This document shows, one piece after another, positions 19,908 through 28,518 of a stretch of DNA of 64,000 bases. The stretch's first letter is position 1; each line of letters starts with the position of its first letter. Made by a program: the position numbers and the translations under genes. Source of the DNA: Gilliamella apis (lineage in GTDB: Bacteria > Pseudomonadota > Gammaproteobacteria > Enterobacterales > Orbaceae). The stretch lies in contig NZ_CP132381.1 of the NCBI RefSeq assembly GCF_030758615.1, positions 1,612,001-1,676,000 of the forward strand. Direction: 5' to 3'. The notes under the pieces were generated by a model, which was not told where the DNA came from, did no database searches, and saw only the letters and a list, made by a program, of their open reading frames with translations.

Positions 19908-22289
19908 TCAACGTTCATTCTGATTAAGAAATTGTTGTAAACGTTTATCATCACTATTTTTTAAAACATTAGGCGCATCATCATGAATAATCTGTCCTTC
20001 TTCCATAAAGAGGATACGATTGGAAACTTTAAATGCAAAAGACATTTCATGAGTAACAATTAACATAGTCATCCCTTCTGTTGCCAGTTTTGCAATAACT
20101 TGTAAAACCTCATTAACCAATTCAGGATCGAGGGCTGATGTAGGTTCATCAAACAACATAATACTTGGCTCCATAACCAAAGCCCTAGCAATTGCTACCC
20201 TTTGCTGCTGTCCACCAGATAACTGATGCGGATATTTATAGGCATGATCTAACATCCCTACTTTATCTAATAAAGCTAAAGCTAATTGTTTCGTTATCGC
20301 TAAATCTTTGCCATGATATTCAGGCGCTAAAAGTAGATTATCTAAAACAGTCTTATGGGGAAATAAGTTATAATTTTGAAATACCATTCCTAAATGCACA
20401 ATACGATTATAGAATTGTTTATCATGTATTTGTCCGCCATTAATAAAGGGAATTCCTTCAAATTTAATCGTTCCTTCATCTAAGTCGGATAAACCATTAA
20501 TGGTTCGAATAAGGGTTGTTTTGCCTGAACCTGATGGACCTATAATCGATATAACATCCCCCCAATTGACATCTAAATTAATGTCTTTTAGAACTTTTGT
20601 ATTACCATAATTTTTAGACAAATGTTGCAACTCTAACACATACTTACTTGGTTTACTTGTTGATAAAAGATTATTCTCTTTATTAGAAATTGACTTAAAT
20701 TCATTTGCTTCAATTGTCGCAATGTTGGAACGTTTTGTAACATCCAAAGAGACTTCAAAACGCTTGATTAGCCAAGTTACTATAGTCACTATAGCCACAT
20801 AATAAATCGCAACAATAGTTAGCGTTTCAATAACTAAAAAGTTACGGGTATAAAGCTGTTGACCAACTAATAAAATTTCAGTTAATGAAATAACCGATAC
20901 TAACGATGTTAATTTTATAATGGTAACAAATTGATTTGTTAGTGGTGGTAAGGCTATTCTCAGTGCTTGAGGGAAAACGATTTTAGCTTGAATTGACCAG
21001 TACCTTAGACCTAAGGCTCTACCTGCATCAATTTGATCTTTGGAAATTGCTTGTAACGCCCCACGATGAATTTCAGCCATATAGGCACTTTCACTGAGAA
21101 TCAATGCAATCAGCCCAGCCCAAAAAGGATTAGATAATACAACACTACTTGCTTGCCAAAATCTAGGTAAACTATAGATATAAATTAACAAAACTAATAA
21201 TGGTAAACTTCTGAATAACCAGATATAAAATGCGGTTATTTTTACCAATACTAAGCGCTTTGAACGATTACCCAACGCTAATAATAGTCCAAAAACTAAA
21301 GCACTTAGCCACGCCAAACCACTTAAAGAAATAACAGTACAACTAGCTTTTGCAAAATTAGGATTAATCAACTCATTAAAAAAATAACTCCAATTAAAGC
21401 CTTTCTGTTCAACATTCTGAATTTGTTTTAAATTGCCTGCCAAATCGGTAGCAATAAAATCGATGTTATCTTGTAGTAATGTTTGATTGGGATAAGCTAA
21501 ATTATATTTTTTTAACAATAGATCGTATTCGCCAGATTGTCGTACCGATTTAATAAGATCGAGCAAATATTGCTTGAACTCCGTATCATTCTTGCGCACA
21601 GCCAAACCAATCAGAACAGGATTTATCATATTTTTGCTAGTGATTTTCAAACTGTTATTTAGTTGTTTGATCACCATATTTGCCACCGCAGCATCTTCAT
21701 ATTGCACATCAACACCATGTGAAAGGAGCGCTTGAGAAGCTTCTGGCGCACTTGGGTACTCTTTTACCATAATGGCCTGAAGATGGTGAGATTTACAATA
21801 TGTCTCACTGATCTGATTCATTGTTTCAATCCATGCCGCCCCTTTCATAGACGATACACTCTTACCACATAAATCTTCTAAGGTTTGTGGATTAAATTTA
21901 TCATCTTGTCGAACTAATAGCACACCACCAGTCTGTAAATAAGGAATAAAATCAACTTGTTTAGCTCGTGTACCATTAACATATAAAGCACTAGCTACAA
22001 CATCATAATGGCCTGATTCCAGTCCAATAATAATATTTTCAATTCGAGTATCATTAAACTCAGCTATCTTATGAGACTTTTGTGCTAACAAATGCATAAA
22101 ATCAGGGTCAAAACCTTCAGCTTGATTATTTTCCAGATAAGCAAAAGGCGCATAGGTCAAATCAATGCCAACTCTTAGCACATTAGAATTATCATCAATT
22201 TTTGCTACTGATAAAGGAGTTATTAAAAGAAAAACAACGCCAATAACCACGGCAAAAATGTTTTTATAAAAAGACAGGAAAGAGCGCAT
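19908..22289 (-). CDS. Polar amino acid ABC transporter: binding protein, permease and ATPase fused in one chain
   Basis: A 793-aa single-chain importer. Signal peptide or anchor at residues 1-29. A family-3 solute-binding domain spans about 38-275 (LRVGIDLTYAPFAYLENNQAEGFDPDFMHLLA, ASALYVNGTRAKQVDFIPY). A His/Glu/Gln-type permease follows at about 310-515 with the EAA loop (SESAYMAEIHRGALQAISKDQIDAGRALGL). The ATPase is at about 552-790 with Walker A GPSGSGKTT, signature LSGGQQQRVAIARAL, Walker B IMLFDEPTSALD and the switch His in VTHE. All three usual subunits are therefore covalently joined. It lies upstream of the ATC-hydrolase/amidohydrolase pair with a gap of 53 bases, so it probably imports their substrate or a cystine-like amino acid. 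Confidence 0.9.
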   Translation of the reverse strand: MRSFLSFYKNIFAVVIGVVFLLITPLSVAKIDDNSNVLRVGIDLTYAPFAYLENNQAEGFDPDFMHLLAQKSHKIAEFNDTRIENIIIGLESGHYDVVASALYVNGTRAKQVDFIPYLQTGGVLLVRQDDKFNPQTLEDLCGKSVSSMKGAAWIETMNQISETYCKSHHLQAIMVKEYPSAPEASQALLSHGVDVQYEDAAVANMVIKQLNNSLKITSKNMINPVLIGLAVRKNDTEFKQYLLDLIKSVRQSGEYDLLLKKYNLAYPNQTLLQDNIDFIATDLAGNLKQIQNVEQKGFNWSYFFNELINPNFAKASCTVISLSGLAWLSALVFGLLLALGNRSKRLVLVKITAFYIWLFRSLPLLVLLIYIYSLPRFWQASSVVLSNPFWAGLIALILSESAYMAEIHRGALQAISKDQIDAGRALGLRYWSIQAKIVFPQALRIALPPLTNQFVTIIKLTSLVSVISLTEILLVGQQLYTRNFLVIETLTIVAIYYVAIVTIVTWLIKRFEVSLDVTKRSNIATIEANEFKSISNKENNLLSTSKPSKYVLELQHLSKNYGNTKVLKDINLDVNWGDVISIIGPSGSGKTTLIRTINGLSDLDEGTIKFEGIPFINGGQIHDKQFYNRIVHLGMVFQNYNLFPHKTVLDNLLLAPEYHGKDLAITKQLALALLDKVGMLDHAYKYPHQLSGGQQQRVAIARALVMEPSIMLFDEPTSALDPELVNEVLQVIAKLATEGMTMLIVTHEMSFAFKVSNRILFMEEGQIIHDDAPNVLKNSDDKRLQQFLNQNER

Positions 22290-23289
22290 AATTTTTCCAT
22301 CCTTGTGTAAGTTTCTATTTAAATAGATATATTGAGAAATATCATTAGGATGTACTTGATTATAGTAATAAATAACTATTTGAATAATAATAAATAGTTA
22401 TATTGTTATAGCATTTAAATATATGCCATCATAACCTAAACACTTAATTGCGGGATTTCTATAAGCTATATAGAGACAATATTTATCAGAATATAATTAT
22501 GGTTCATCAACTATGATGTAAAACATCAACTACTAAAAGTTCTAATTACTTAAACCATCAGTCCAATAATCTTTATCGATGATATATTCAGCAAGATAAA
22601 AACAATAGATTATAATTTTAAAAATATAAATATTAACTTGAAAATCTTCTTTGAATTCTAATTTATTATGCCAGATAAATATTCTTATTATTTGAATTTG
22701 GTTTATAAAGGTTTATTTTGTAAAAATAATTGAGGAGTGTATACCACCATTTAATTAATATTTGAGTTCTATTATAAAAAATGGATTGGTTAATTTATTC
22801 TTCTAGGTAGGTATTTTGAAATTCTTCATCTCCAGTTATCAAGACATTGTATATCAAGTATAGAAAATGAAAACTCGCAGCCTTAAACTAAGGTGATTCG
22901 TGAACGATTTCATTAAAAAATAGTTTATAGTTATCACAATAGATTTCTGCAAGATAACCAATAATAGAATTATTCATTTATTACTTATTAATCAATTTAT
23001 TAATAGCTTTCCACCTTCGCGTATAGTTATCTGTAGTATTTACCAATTACTAATTTATTATAGGTAATTTTATATTCATAAAATACAATGTAGCCATTTA
23101 TCCGTGAGGTTAAAATTGACTATAATCTTCTATGAAAAGTGTTATTTCTTGGCTTTCGTAAAGAGTAATATTTCTAATTATCAGTTCTGGATATCTGATA
23201 ATTAGAAAAATAGATAAATATATATTACTCCTATTTAGAATATAGTTAGAATGTCATAACTTAGATTGAAGAGTTTTTCTTTAAAATTT
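22290..23289. other. Long gap with apparent gene debris
   Basis: One kilobase without an intact gene. On the minus strand there are short coding-like pieces. One open run of about 56 codons ends at 22542 (..WHNKLEFKEDFQVN.. then YLAEYIIDKDYWTDGLSN). A 29-codon piece at about 22890-22980 begins MNNSIIGYLAEIYCDNYKLFF. Another is TTDNYTRRWKAINKLINK just upstream of it. The two YLAE pieces look alike, as if from decayed tandem paralogs. A hairpin of TAATTATCAGATATCCAGAA type lies near 23175-23205. No function is claimed. Confidence 0.4.
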
Positions 23290-23556
23290 TTATTTAGATA
23301 ATAAAATACGGCAGGCGATTTGATTTAATTCAATAAATTCCTGCCAAGTATATTTATTTATATAATTTTTTTTATATTGTTCATCTACCCGACAAATATC
23401 TGGACGTACGCCATAAATACGACACAATTTTAAATGTGGATTATATGCAAGACAAATACCATCGCCTCGATCCAAAAATTGGGTTTCGAGCGATAAATTT
23501 ACGTGACAGCAACATATACCACATTTATCACAGGGGAAAGGTGTTAAAAAACTCAC
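23290..23556 (-). CDS. YkgJ-type cysteine-cluster protein
   Basis: Small protein of about 88 residues with the YkgJ cysteine pattern: PCDKCGICCCHV near the N-terminus, then CLAYNPHLKLCRIYGVRPDIC. These Cys residues are expected to bind iron-sulphur or zinc. Its open frame reaches back to 23571. The GTG at 23556 overlaps the stop of the HNH gene as GTGA, a classical coupled start, and gives a natural N-terminus, so it is preferred. The coupling implies that its product is needed in step with the HNH membrane protein. Function of this family is not established. Confidence 0.75.
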   Translation of the reverse strand: MSFLTPFPCDKCGICCCHVNLSLETQFLDRGDGICLAYNPHLKLCRIYGVRPDICRVDEQYKKNYINKYTWQEFIELNQIACRILLSK

Positions 23557-25124
23557 CGTGAATTTAACCACGACTTTATTGAATCACAATTTCCCATTTC
23601 ATATGGTAATTTAATATTTCGTTTATCAATTTCCTCTTTTAGTATAAAACTTCGTTCAAGTTCATTATTGACTGAAGATAAACGTAATGAAAAGAGCTCA
23701 AGTTGTTCGGTATCAATGTTAAATTCTAATTGGTAAAGTTCTAATAGGTAACAGTCTAATTTTTTATTAACTTCACGATAAAAATTAAGTCTTTTAGTAC
23801 TGTTATCAGAGAATTTATCTAAAAATGACCAAATCTTCTGACAAATTTCGCCATTTTCAAGATAATAAGTTACCCCTAATGTAATAATACCCGTAACTAA
23901 GGTGCTACAAAAAGCGGCTATTTCTGTACCAAAAGGGAATAAACAAATGTGAGATAACATTGAGTTAACCATTACACCACAAGAAACAGCTATTCCTGCA
24001 CCAACAATTTTACCGACTTCTTTAATTAATTGACCTAAAGGTAATGATTGAGGGTTAAAGAATATTAATTTGATTGCTTGTACTAAATTCCCCCAAATCT
24101 CGCGAAGCATCTTTACGATCTGTTTTTGTGTTGTAAAAAAAATATTAATTACGGTGGTACTAACGCTTGATAACACTCCACCTATTGCCGAATCGTTAAA
24201 AGCTATAAAAAATGTATGGAACTTCTTTTTAATTCTATGCCATATATTGTTAAATGTACTCATTAAATCATTTATAAAATCATTGATGGTAAAATATTGA
24301 CGATTTCGCTCATATATAGCAGGAATTGATTCCTTTAGTTCAAACCACACTTCAGCCAAAATTAGCCCCAGCATTTGTCTTATGCCCATTTTAAAACCTG
24401 AAATAGCAGCCTGTTTAGTGATATTTTTTAAAAATTTACTACTGGTATAATATTCACGATTTATCTTTTGATTATAATTTGCCCTCGCTTTTTCATCGAT
24501 TTCTTTCATCTTTGCTAGATTAGCACTATCTATATTTTCTAATTTTTTTAATTCTTTTTGCTCTTGTTCGGTTAAATGAGATTTATTTTTGAGTTCAGCT
24601 ATTTTCTTTTGTCTTTCAATATGCTCATTCTTTAGTTTCAGAATAAACTGCTGCATCGACTTATCTTGCTTTTTTTTATTAATATTTTCATTAGTAAAAC
24701 AAAGATTTGATTCAGCATTTGCTAAATCTTCCCCTCTCATATCGGCTAAATTTCTACCTGCATCATGATGGATCTCATTTCCAGATATAACGTGATCTTG
24801 ATTCACTTTATCAAAATCATTAAAAGTTTTACCTGTATATTCATCATATAACTCCCCTTGTTGATGAGCAATTTTACCTTGCTTATTTGTTGCAATATAA
24901 TCACGGTGTGAATGATATTTATGAGAATCATATTTCCCGCGATTATCATATTTCTCTTTCTCTTTTTCTGTCGCGTAAATCCCCTTTCTAACATTATGGA
25001 TAGTATCGACATCGCCACCATCTTTATCTTTAAATAATAAAAAATCTAATCCAAAAGAAGTCGCTAGTGATTTAACAACAGTTTCATGAAGCTCATGACT
25101 CCAGTCTATTTCAGCTTTATACAT
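23553..25124 (-). CDS. HNH-nuclease-like protein with C-terminal membrane segments
   Basis: 523 aa, not a named family I know. Residues 1-100 are charged. Residues 100-155 form an HNH-like fold: the Asp-His pair at 110-111 (QDHVISGNEIHHDAGRNL), N140 in AESNLCF and the TNENINKKK segment with a late Asn/Lys. This is the pattern of beta-beta-alpha metal nucleases. Residues ~163-235 are a coiled coil, and the C-terminal half has several hydrophobic stretches (about 246-262, 315-330, 375-440). The start at 25124 has an AAGGATCG site. It follows an in-operon terminator at 25145-25161 and is coupled to the YkgJ gene. Best guess is a membrane-attached nuclease effector of a defence or toxin system. 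That is inference. Confidence 0.6.
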   Translation of the reverse strand: MYKAEIDWSHELHETVVKSLATSFGLDFLLFKDKDGGDVDTIHNVRKGIYATEKEKEKYDNRGKYDSHKYHSHRDYIATNKQGKIAHQQGELYDEYTGKTFNDFDKVNQDHVISGNEIHHDAGRNLADMRGEDLANAESNLCFTNENINKKKQDKSMQQFILKLKNEHIERQKKIAELKNKSHLTEQEQKELKKLENIDSANLAKMKEIDEKARANYNQKINREYYTSSKFLKNITKQAAISGFKMGIRQMLGLILAEVWFELKESIPAIYERNRQYFTINDFINDLMSTFNNIWHRIKKKFHTFFIAFNDSAIGGVLSSVSTTVINIFFTTQKQIVKMLREIWGNLVQAIKLIFFNPQSLPLGQLIKEVGKIVGAGIAVSCGVMVNSMLSHICLFPFGTEIAAFCSTLVTGIITLGVTYYLENGEICQKIWSFLDKFSDNSTKRLNFYREVNKKLDCYLLELYQLEFNIDTEQLELFSLRLSSVNNELERSFILKEEIDKRNIKLPYEMGNCDSIKSWLNSR

Positions 25125-25144
25125 GGACGATCCTTATAAAAAAA

Positions 25145-25161
25145 GCCGGAAAATATCCGGC
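25145..25161 (-). terminator. Terminator/attenuator inside the WYL operon
   Basis: Stem GCCGGA / TCCGGC with a 5-base loop followed on the minus strand by seven U residues, a standard intrinsic terminator. It sits between the Gly/Ala-rich gene and the HNH gene, just before the HNH ribosome site, so it should limit or condition expression of the HNH and YkgJ genes. Confidence 0.8.
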
Positions 25162-25170
25162 GATATATAA

Positions 25171-26322
25171 TTATTTTGATAAAATTTCATTATGTTTTTT
25201 AGACTGTTCAGTTAAAACTGAATCTAAAACTGTTTCATTAAGTACGCTTTCTCTCTCCTCATCCTTTTTGAATTGTAGAAAAAACGGTTCTATTTTATCC
25301 CAAAATCCACTTTCACCATTTCCATGGGTTTCGGATTGTAAATGCCTATCTTCAATGACCGCTGTTACATCTTCATCAACTTGGATTTTAAAAATCGGAG
25401 TAGTAATAATCTCAGTCATAATGGCCGCCAATGCATAGCCGTTATCAATTTTCTGAAGACATTCTTTAGATTCATCAATTGAGATATCTTCGCCTTGATG
25501 ACGCTTCATAATAGTTTGATGCATTGTTTTTAAGGCATCGAAATATTCAATAAAAGTATTATTAATGGAAGTCAGTGATAGATTTATTCGTTGAATATAA
25601 TCGGTTATTTTGTTAAGTCGTACTTCGGCCAAGTTCATTTTTTCTAAGGCTTTATTAACTTCATTGCTTTGTTCTTCTGCATTCGCTAATGCTTTATCTG
25701 CATGTTTTTCATAAGCCCAACCAGCAACAGCTAGAATAGGCGCTGCGGCGGCGGTACCTAATACCATCGCACCACCAGCCATTCCCCAACCACCTGCAGC
25801 AAGCGATCCGCCGCCAATGGCAGCCATTGTTGCATTGTAGGCAGCGGCACCTGACAATGCTGCAATAGGGGTCCCTGTTGATGCTGCAGCAAATGCCATC
25901 ACTCCACTATAAACAGCAAAACTTGCAGCGGCACCGGTGGCGCCTGCAGCAGCTACGGTTGCTAAAAATTCAGTCGTAGAAATAGTAAGATCATTAATTT
26001 TACTCAATTGGTTTGATGGAATACTCAATTTCTGGTTTTTATAACCACTTTTTTCCATTTTTACTAATAATTCATTAGCTAATATTTCAAATTCACCAAT
26101 TGATTGACCAATACTCAGTTCCAAAAGACCAAGATTATTTAATTTTTCATCGGTATCATTTTGTATTTTATCAAGTTGCTCTTTTCTGTTATTATATTTT
26201 TTAATTGCATTCTCCTGAATTTCGTTGGCCTCTTGCTTGGTTTTATGCCCATCATATGCTTTTTTTCCACCAAACACTGTTGCCGCAGCTGCAGCTCCAA
26301 TAATTACTAACGGTATTGCCAT
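25171..26322 (-). CDS. Gly/Ala-rich coiled-coil membrane-active protein, unknown
   Basis: 383 aa, not recognised. Residues 1-20 are a hydrophobic Gly/Ala segment (MAIPLVIIGAAAAATVFGGK). Residues 22-75 are a charged coiled coil. Residues 118-205 are strongly Ala/Gly-rich and hydrophobic with glycine-zipper spacing, enough for two or three membrane helices. A second coiled coil runs about 205-270, then an acidic tail. Coiled coils around a Gly/Ala hydrophobic hairpin recall alpha-helical pore-forming proteins, but this is only a resemblance. A GAGGA site fixes the start at 26322 rather than the upstream ATG at 26364. It lies between the WYL regulator and the HNH gene in the same direction. Confidence 0.6.
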   Translation of the reverse strand: MAIPLVIIGAAAAATVFGGKKAYDGHKTKQEANEIQENAIKKYNNRKEQLDKIQNDTDEKLNNLGLLELSIGQSIGEFEILANELLVKMEKSGYKNQKLSIPSNQLSKINDLTISTTEFLATVAAAGATGAAASFAVYSGVMAFAAASTGTPIAALSGAAAYNATMAAIGGGSLAAGGWGMAGGAMVLGTAAAAPILAVAGWAYEKHADKALANAEEQSNEVNKALEKMNLAEVRLNKITDYIQRINLSLTSINNTFIEYFDALKTMHQTIMKRHQGEDISIDESKECLQKIDNGYALAAIMTEIITTPIFKIQVDEDVTAVIEDRHLQSETHGNGESGFWDKIEPFFLQFKKDEERESVLNETVLDSVLTEQSKKHNEILSK

Positions 26323-26381
26323 GCTGTTTTCCTCATATAAATTACAAGTGTTAAGATCTTTCACTACTATTTTTAGGTACG

Positions 26382-27326
26382 TTATAAATTTACTAAACTT
26401 GAGACTGAAGCCTTTTCTCCAAAACTTCTAATCCATGCCATAAGTTCGGGTTCACTACATGTGGTAATCGTTAATGCAATATCACCATTGTCTAATTCCT
26501 CTATTTTTTGTTGTTCAGCCCATACCCGTTCTTTTATATAGTTTGAAACATCTTTTCTAAACTGTATGGTAAAAGTACGAGGTTCATGCCACGGTAAACC
26601 AAAAGTATTTGGGTTAGGATCTGGAATAGCTATACAAATTTGTTGTTTAATTAAGTCTAATTTTTTGATACGGTGGATGGCTAAACACATAGTATTGATT
26701 ATGTCTTTACCGACATTGTTTGTGCTGGCACCATAGACATATAAAGCGTTATTCATCGCAATAAGTTTTTTGGGTATAAAATAATGATTCTTACCATTTG
26801 GATTTCTATCGGATAAATAGTGAAGATGGCAAAAATATTGAGAGTTAATGCAAGTTAATAAAGTCTCAACAATCGAATCATGTGTTGAATAATCAATCTT
26901 TCCTTTGCTGAAAAAAGCGATAGGTTTATTTGTATAAGGAAGTTTTTCAGAATCAAGTTCTAACAACAGTGTTGATAATTTCAAAATAGTTTGATCTAAA
27001 CGTTTAGAAATATCCTCAGGAATAAAACCTTTAGAAATTTCCTGACATAAACTTAGATAGTGTAGCTCCTGATAATCAAGTCCTAACATATTGTGGTGTT
27101 TAGCCTGCAAGCGATACCATCGCCGTCCTCTATCAAGACCTGTTTGAAAACAGCTAGGACTTGATTGCTCTATTTCATTAGCTAATCGCATAATTGTTTG
27201 TGCAGAACAATTTAGTAATTTACTTAATTCAGACTGATAATGACACTTATCTTCTGAAAATAATATTTGGTACATACGTAATAACTTTTGCCCTGAGCTA
27301 CTATCTTGATCATGTTTTATTGCCAT
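26382..27326 (-). CDS. WYL-domain transcriptional regulator
   Basis: 314-aa regulator: an N-terminal winged HTH (HYQSELSKLLNCSAQTIMRLANEIE), a central WYL-type domain (INSQYFCHLHYLSD...HYFIPKKLIAMNNALYVYGAS) and a C-terminal WCX-like extension (RTFTIQFRKDVSNYIKERVWAEQQKIEELDNGDIALTITTCSEPELMAWIRSFG). Proteins of this build (BrxR/CapW type) often repress phage-defence operons and respond to a nucleotide-like ligand. It is the first gene of the apparent operon and reads into the Gly/Ala-rich gene after 59 bases. Its own upstream DNA carries a perfect palindrome and a cluster of CGAT motifs. Confidence 0.85.
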   Translation of the reverse strand: MAIKHDQDSSSGQKLLRMYQILFSEDKCHYQSELSKLLNCSAQTIMRLANEIEQSSPSCFQTGLDRGRRWYRLQAKHHNMLGLDYQELHYLSLCQEISKGFIPEDISKRLDQTILKLSTLLLELDSEKLPYTNKPIAFFSKGKIDYSTHDSIVETLLTCINSQYFCHLHYLSDRNPNGKNHYFIPKKLIAMNNALYVYGASTNNVGKDIINTMCLAIHRIKKLDLIKQQICIAIPDPNPNTFGLPWHEPRTFTIQFRKDVSNYIKERVWAEQQKIEELDNGDIALTITTCSEPELMAWIRSFGEKASVSSLVNL

Positions 27327-27365
27327 ATTAAAAGTCCATTCAAAAATTTATAACTATTTCAATAG

Positions 27366-27394
27366 TACATAACGAATGACAAACACTATATCAA
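27366..27394 (-). promoter_or_regulatory. Candidate sigma-70 promoter of the WYL gene
   Basis: On the minus strand TTGATA (27394-27389) and TATGTA (27371-27366) are 17 bases apart and about 40 bases upstream of the WYL start. Plausible but not strong. Confidence 0.4.
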
Positions 27395-27400
27395 TGTCAC

Positions 27401-27417
27401 TTTCCATAATATGGAAA
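27401..27417. promoter_or_regulatory. Perfect palindrome upstream of the WYL gene
   Basis: TTTCCATA-A-TATGGAAA, two perfect 8-base arms around one base, immediately upstream of the candidate -35 box. Size and position fit the operator of a dimeric regulator, most simply the WYL protein itself. Confidence 0.5.
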
Positions 27418-27462
27418 CTTAAGCGTTTTTATGTAAAAAACTTATACTAATATTGTCACTAA

Positions 27463-27526
27463 AACGATTATCGTCGTCATATCGTTTTTACCGATCAAAA
27501 TCGATAAAACGATCGAAAAAAACGAT
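27463..27526. repeat. Cluster of AACGAT/ATCGTT motifs
   Basis: AACGAT occurs at 27463-27468, 27508-27513 and 27521-27526, its complement ATCGTT at 27481-27486, with further CGAT/ATCG at 27470, 27492 and 27502. Such density in AT-rich DNA is not expected by chance and suggests a multi-site binding region about 140-200 bases upstream of the WYL gene. Confidence 0.5.
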
Positions 27527-28284
27527 CAAAAAAATCTATTTAATATAATTTAATTAAAAATAATAACTTTCCGATAACATTAAATTTCATCAAACTGTTA
27601 ATTAAATAATGAAAAAGATTGATAAATAAATTTAAAACATAGTTAGATATTTTAAGAAATGTTCAGTTGAAAGTTAGTGAACTAATATCACAACATCTTT
27701 TACTGCGGTGCCTGATAAAATATCTATAATTAATACTCTGTTTATTAAGAACATATTGAATATAGGAGTAATTCTGAAACTCAAAAAACATATAATTAAA
27801 AATAATTATTGTTTTTCAAATTGAATTATTAATTCAGTCCCTAGGAATAAAATTTTCAATAAGGACAAAGTTATAGTGTAAGCCTAGCGACTTTTGACAA
27901 AGTGTAAGAATTCTGATTTCACCCTTTTATTAACGGAGTTTGTTTTAGAATATCATTTTCAATTAATAACCATTTGTTCTCTATGTGTAGGGCTAGCTTT
28001 TATTATCTTCAGCTCATCGATTATCTCTGGGTTTGAATGGATCTGCTATGATGTGTTACCTAAAACTGATAGTATTGAATCAGATAGTAAAACTGATTCA
28101 GTTGAAATTTTACCTTACAGATAAAACATTACCATTTGTTTCTTTAAAGCATCATGATCGGTTCGTCTTTCTTCACGTTTTATTCTTATCGTATTTTCTT
28201 TTGTTTAATCTTAGCAATAGCTAATTGCGTGTATGAATTCTGGTGATCCGGTAAGGAGATGGTTATATGATGTTCAATTTTTGA

Positions 28285-28518
28285 ATTACTAAATATATTG
28301 GTAATTTTAGTGAGTTATCGATTATCAATATTCCTATGTTGATAGGATTAATGCATTATTACATTAATTCACCAACAATGTCGCTAACTGTATTTTATTC
28401 ATTGTTATTCTTTAATGGCGATAGTATATAAATTAACTTAATAGCAGTTATTTGGTTAATGGGCGAGTCTTTTATATGTGGAAATAACGATTATCTAATA
28501 GTCGCAGAGCTTTTATAA
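28285..28518 (+). pseudogene. Possible decayed membrane-protein gene fragment
   Basis: One frame stays coding-like for 78 codons (IGNFSELSIINIPMLIGLMHYYINSP.. then INLIAVIWLMGESFICGN), broken by one TAA and with no start. No family is recognised. It could be chance in AT-rich DNA. Confidence 0.25.

Noticed and set aside
27894..28124. 76-codon frame with one possible membrane segment
   Set aside because: Only a TTG start, no ribosome site, no recognisable family; treated as debris.
28033..28224. 63-codon frame in the same gap
   Set aside because: Overlaps the previous one in another frame and has no support.
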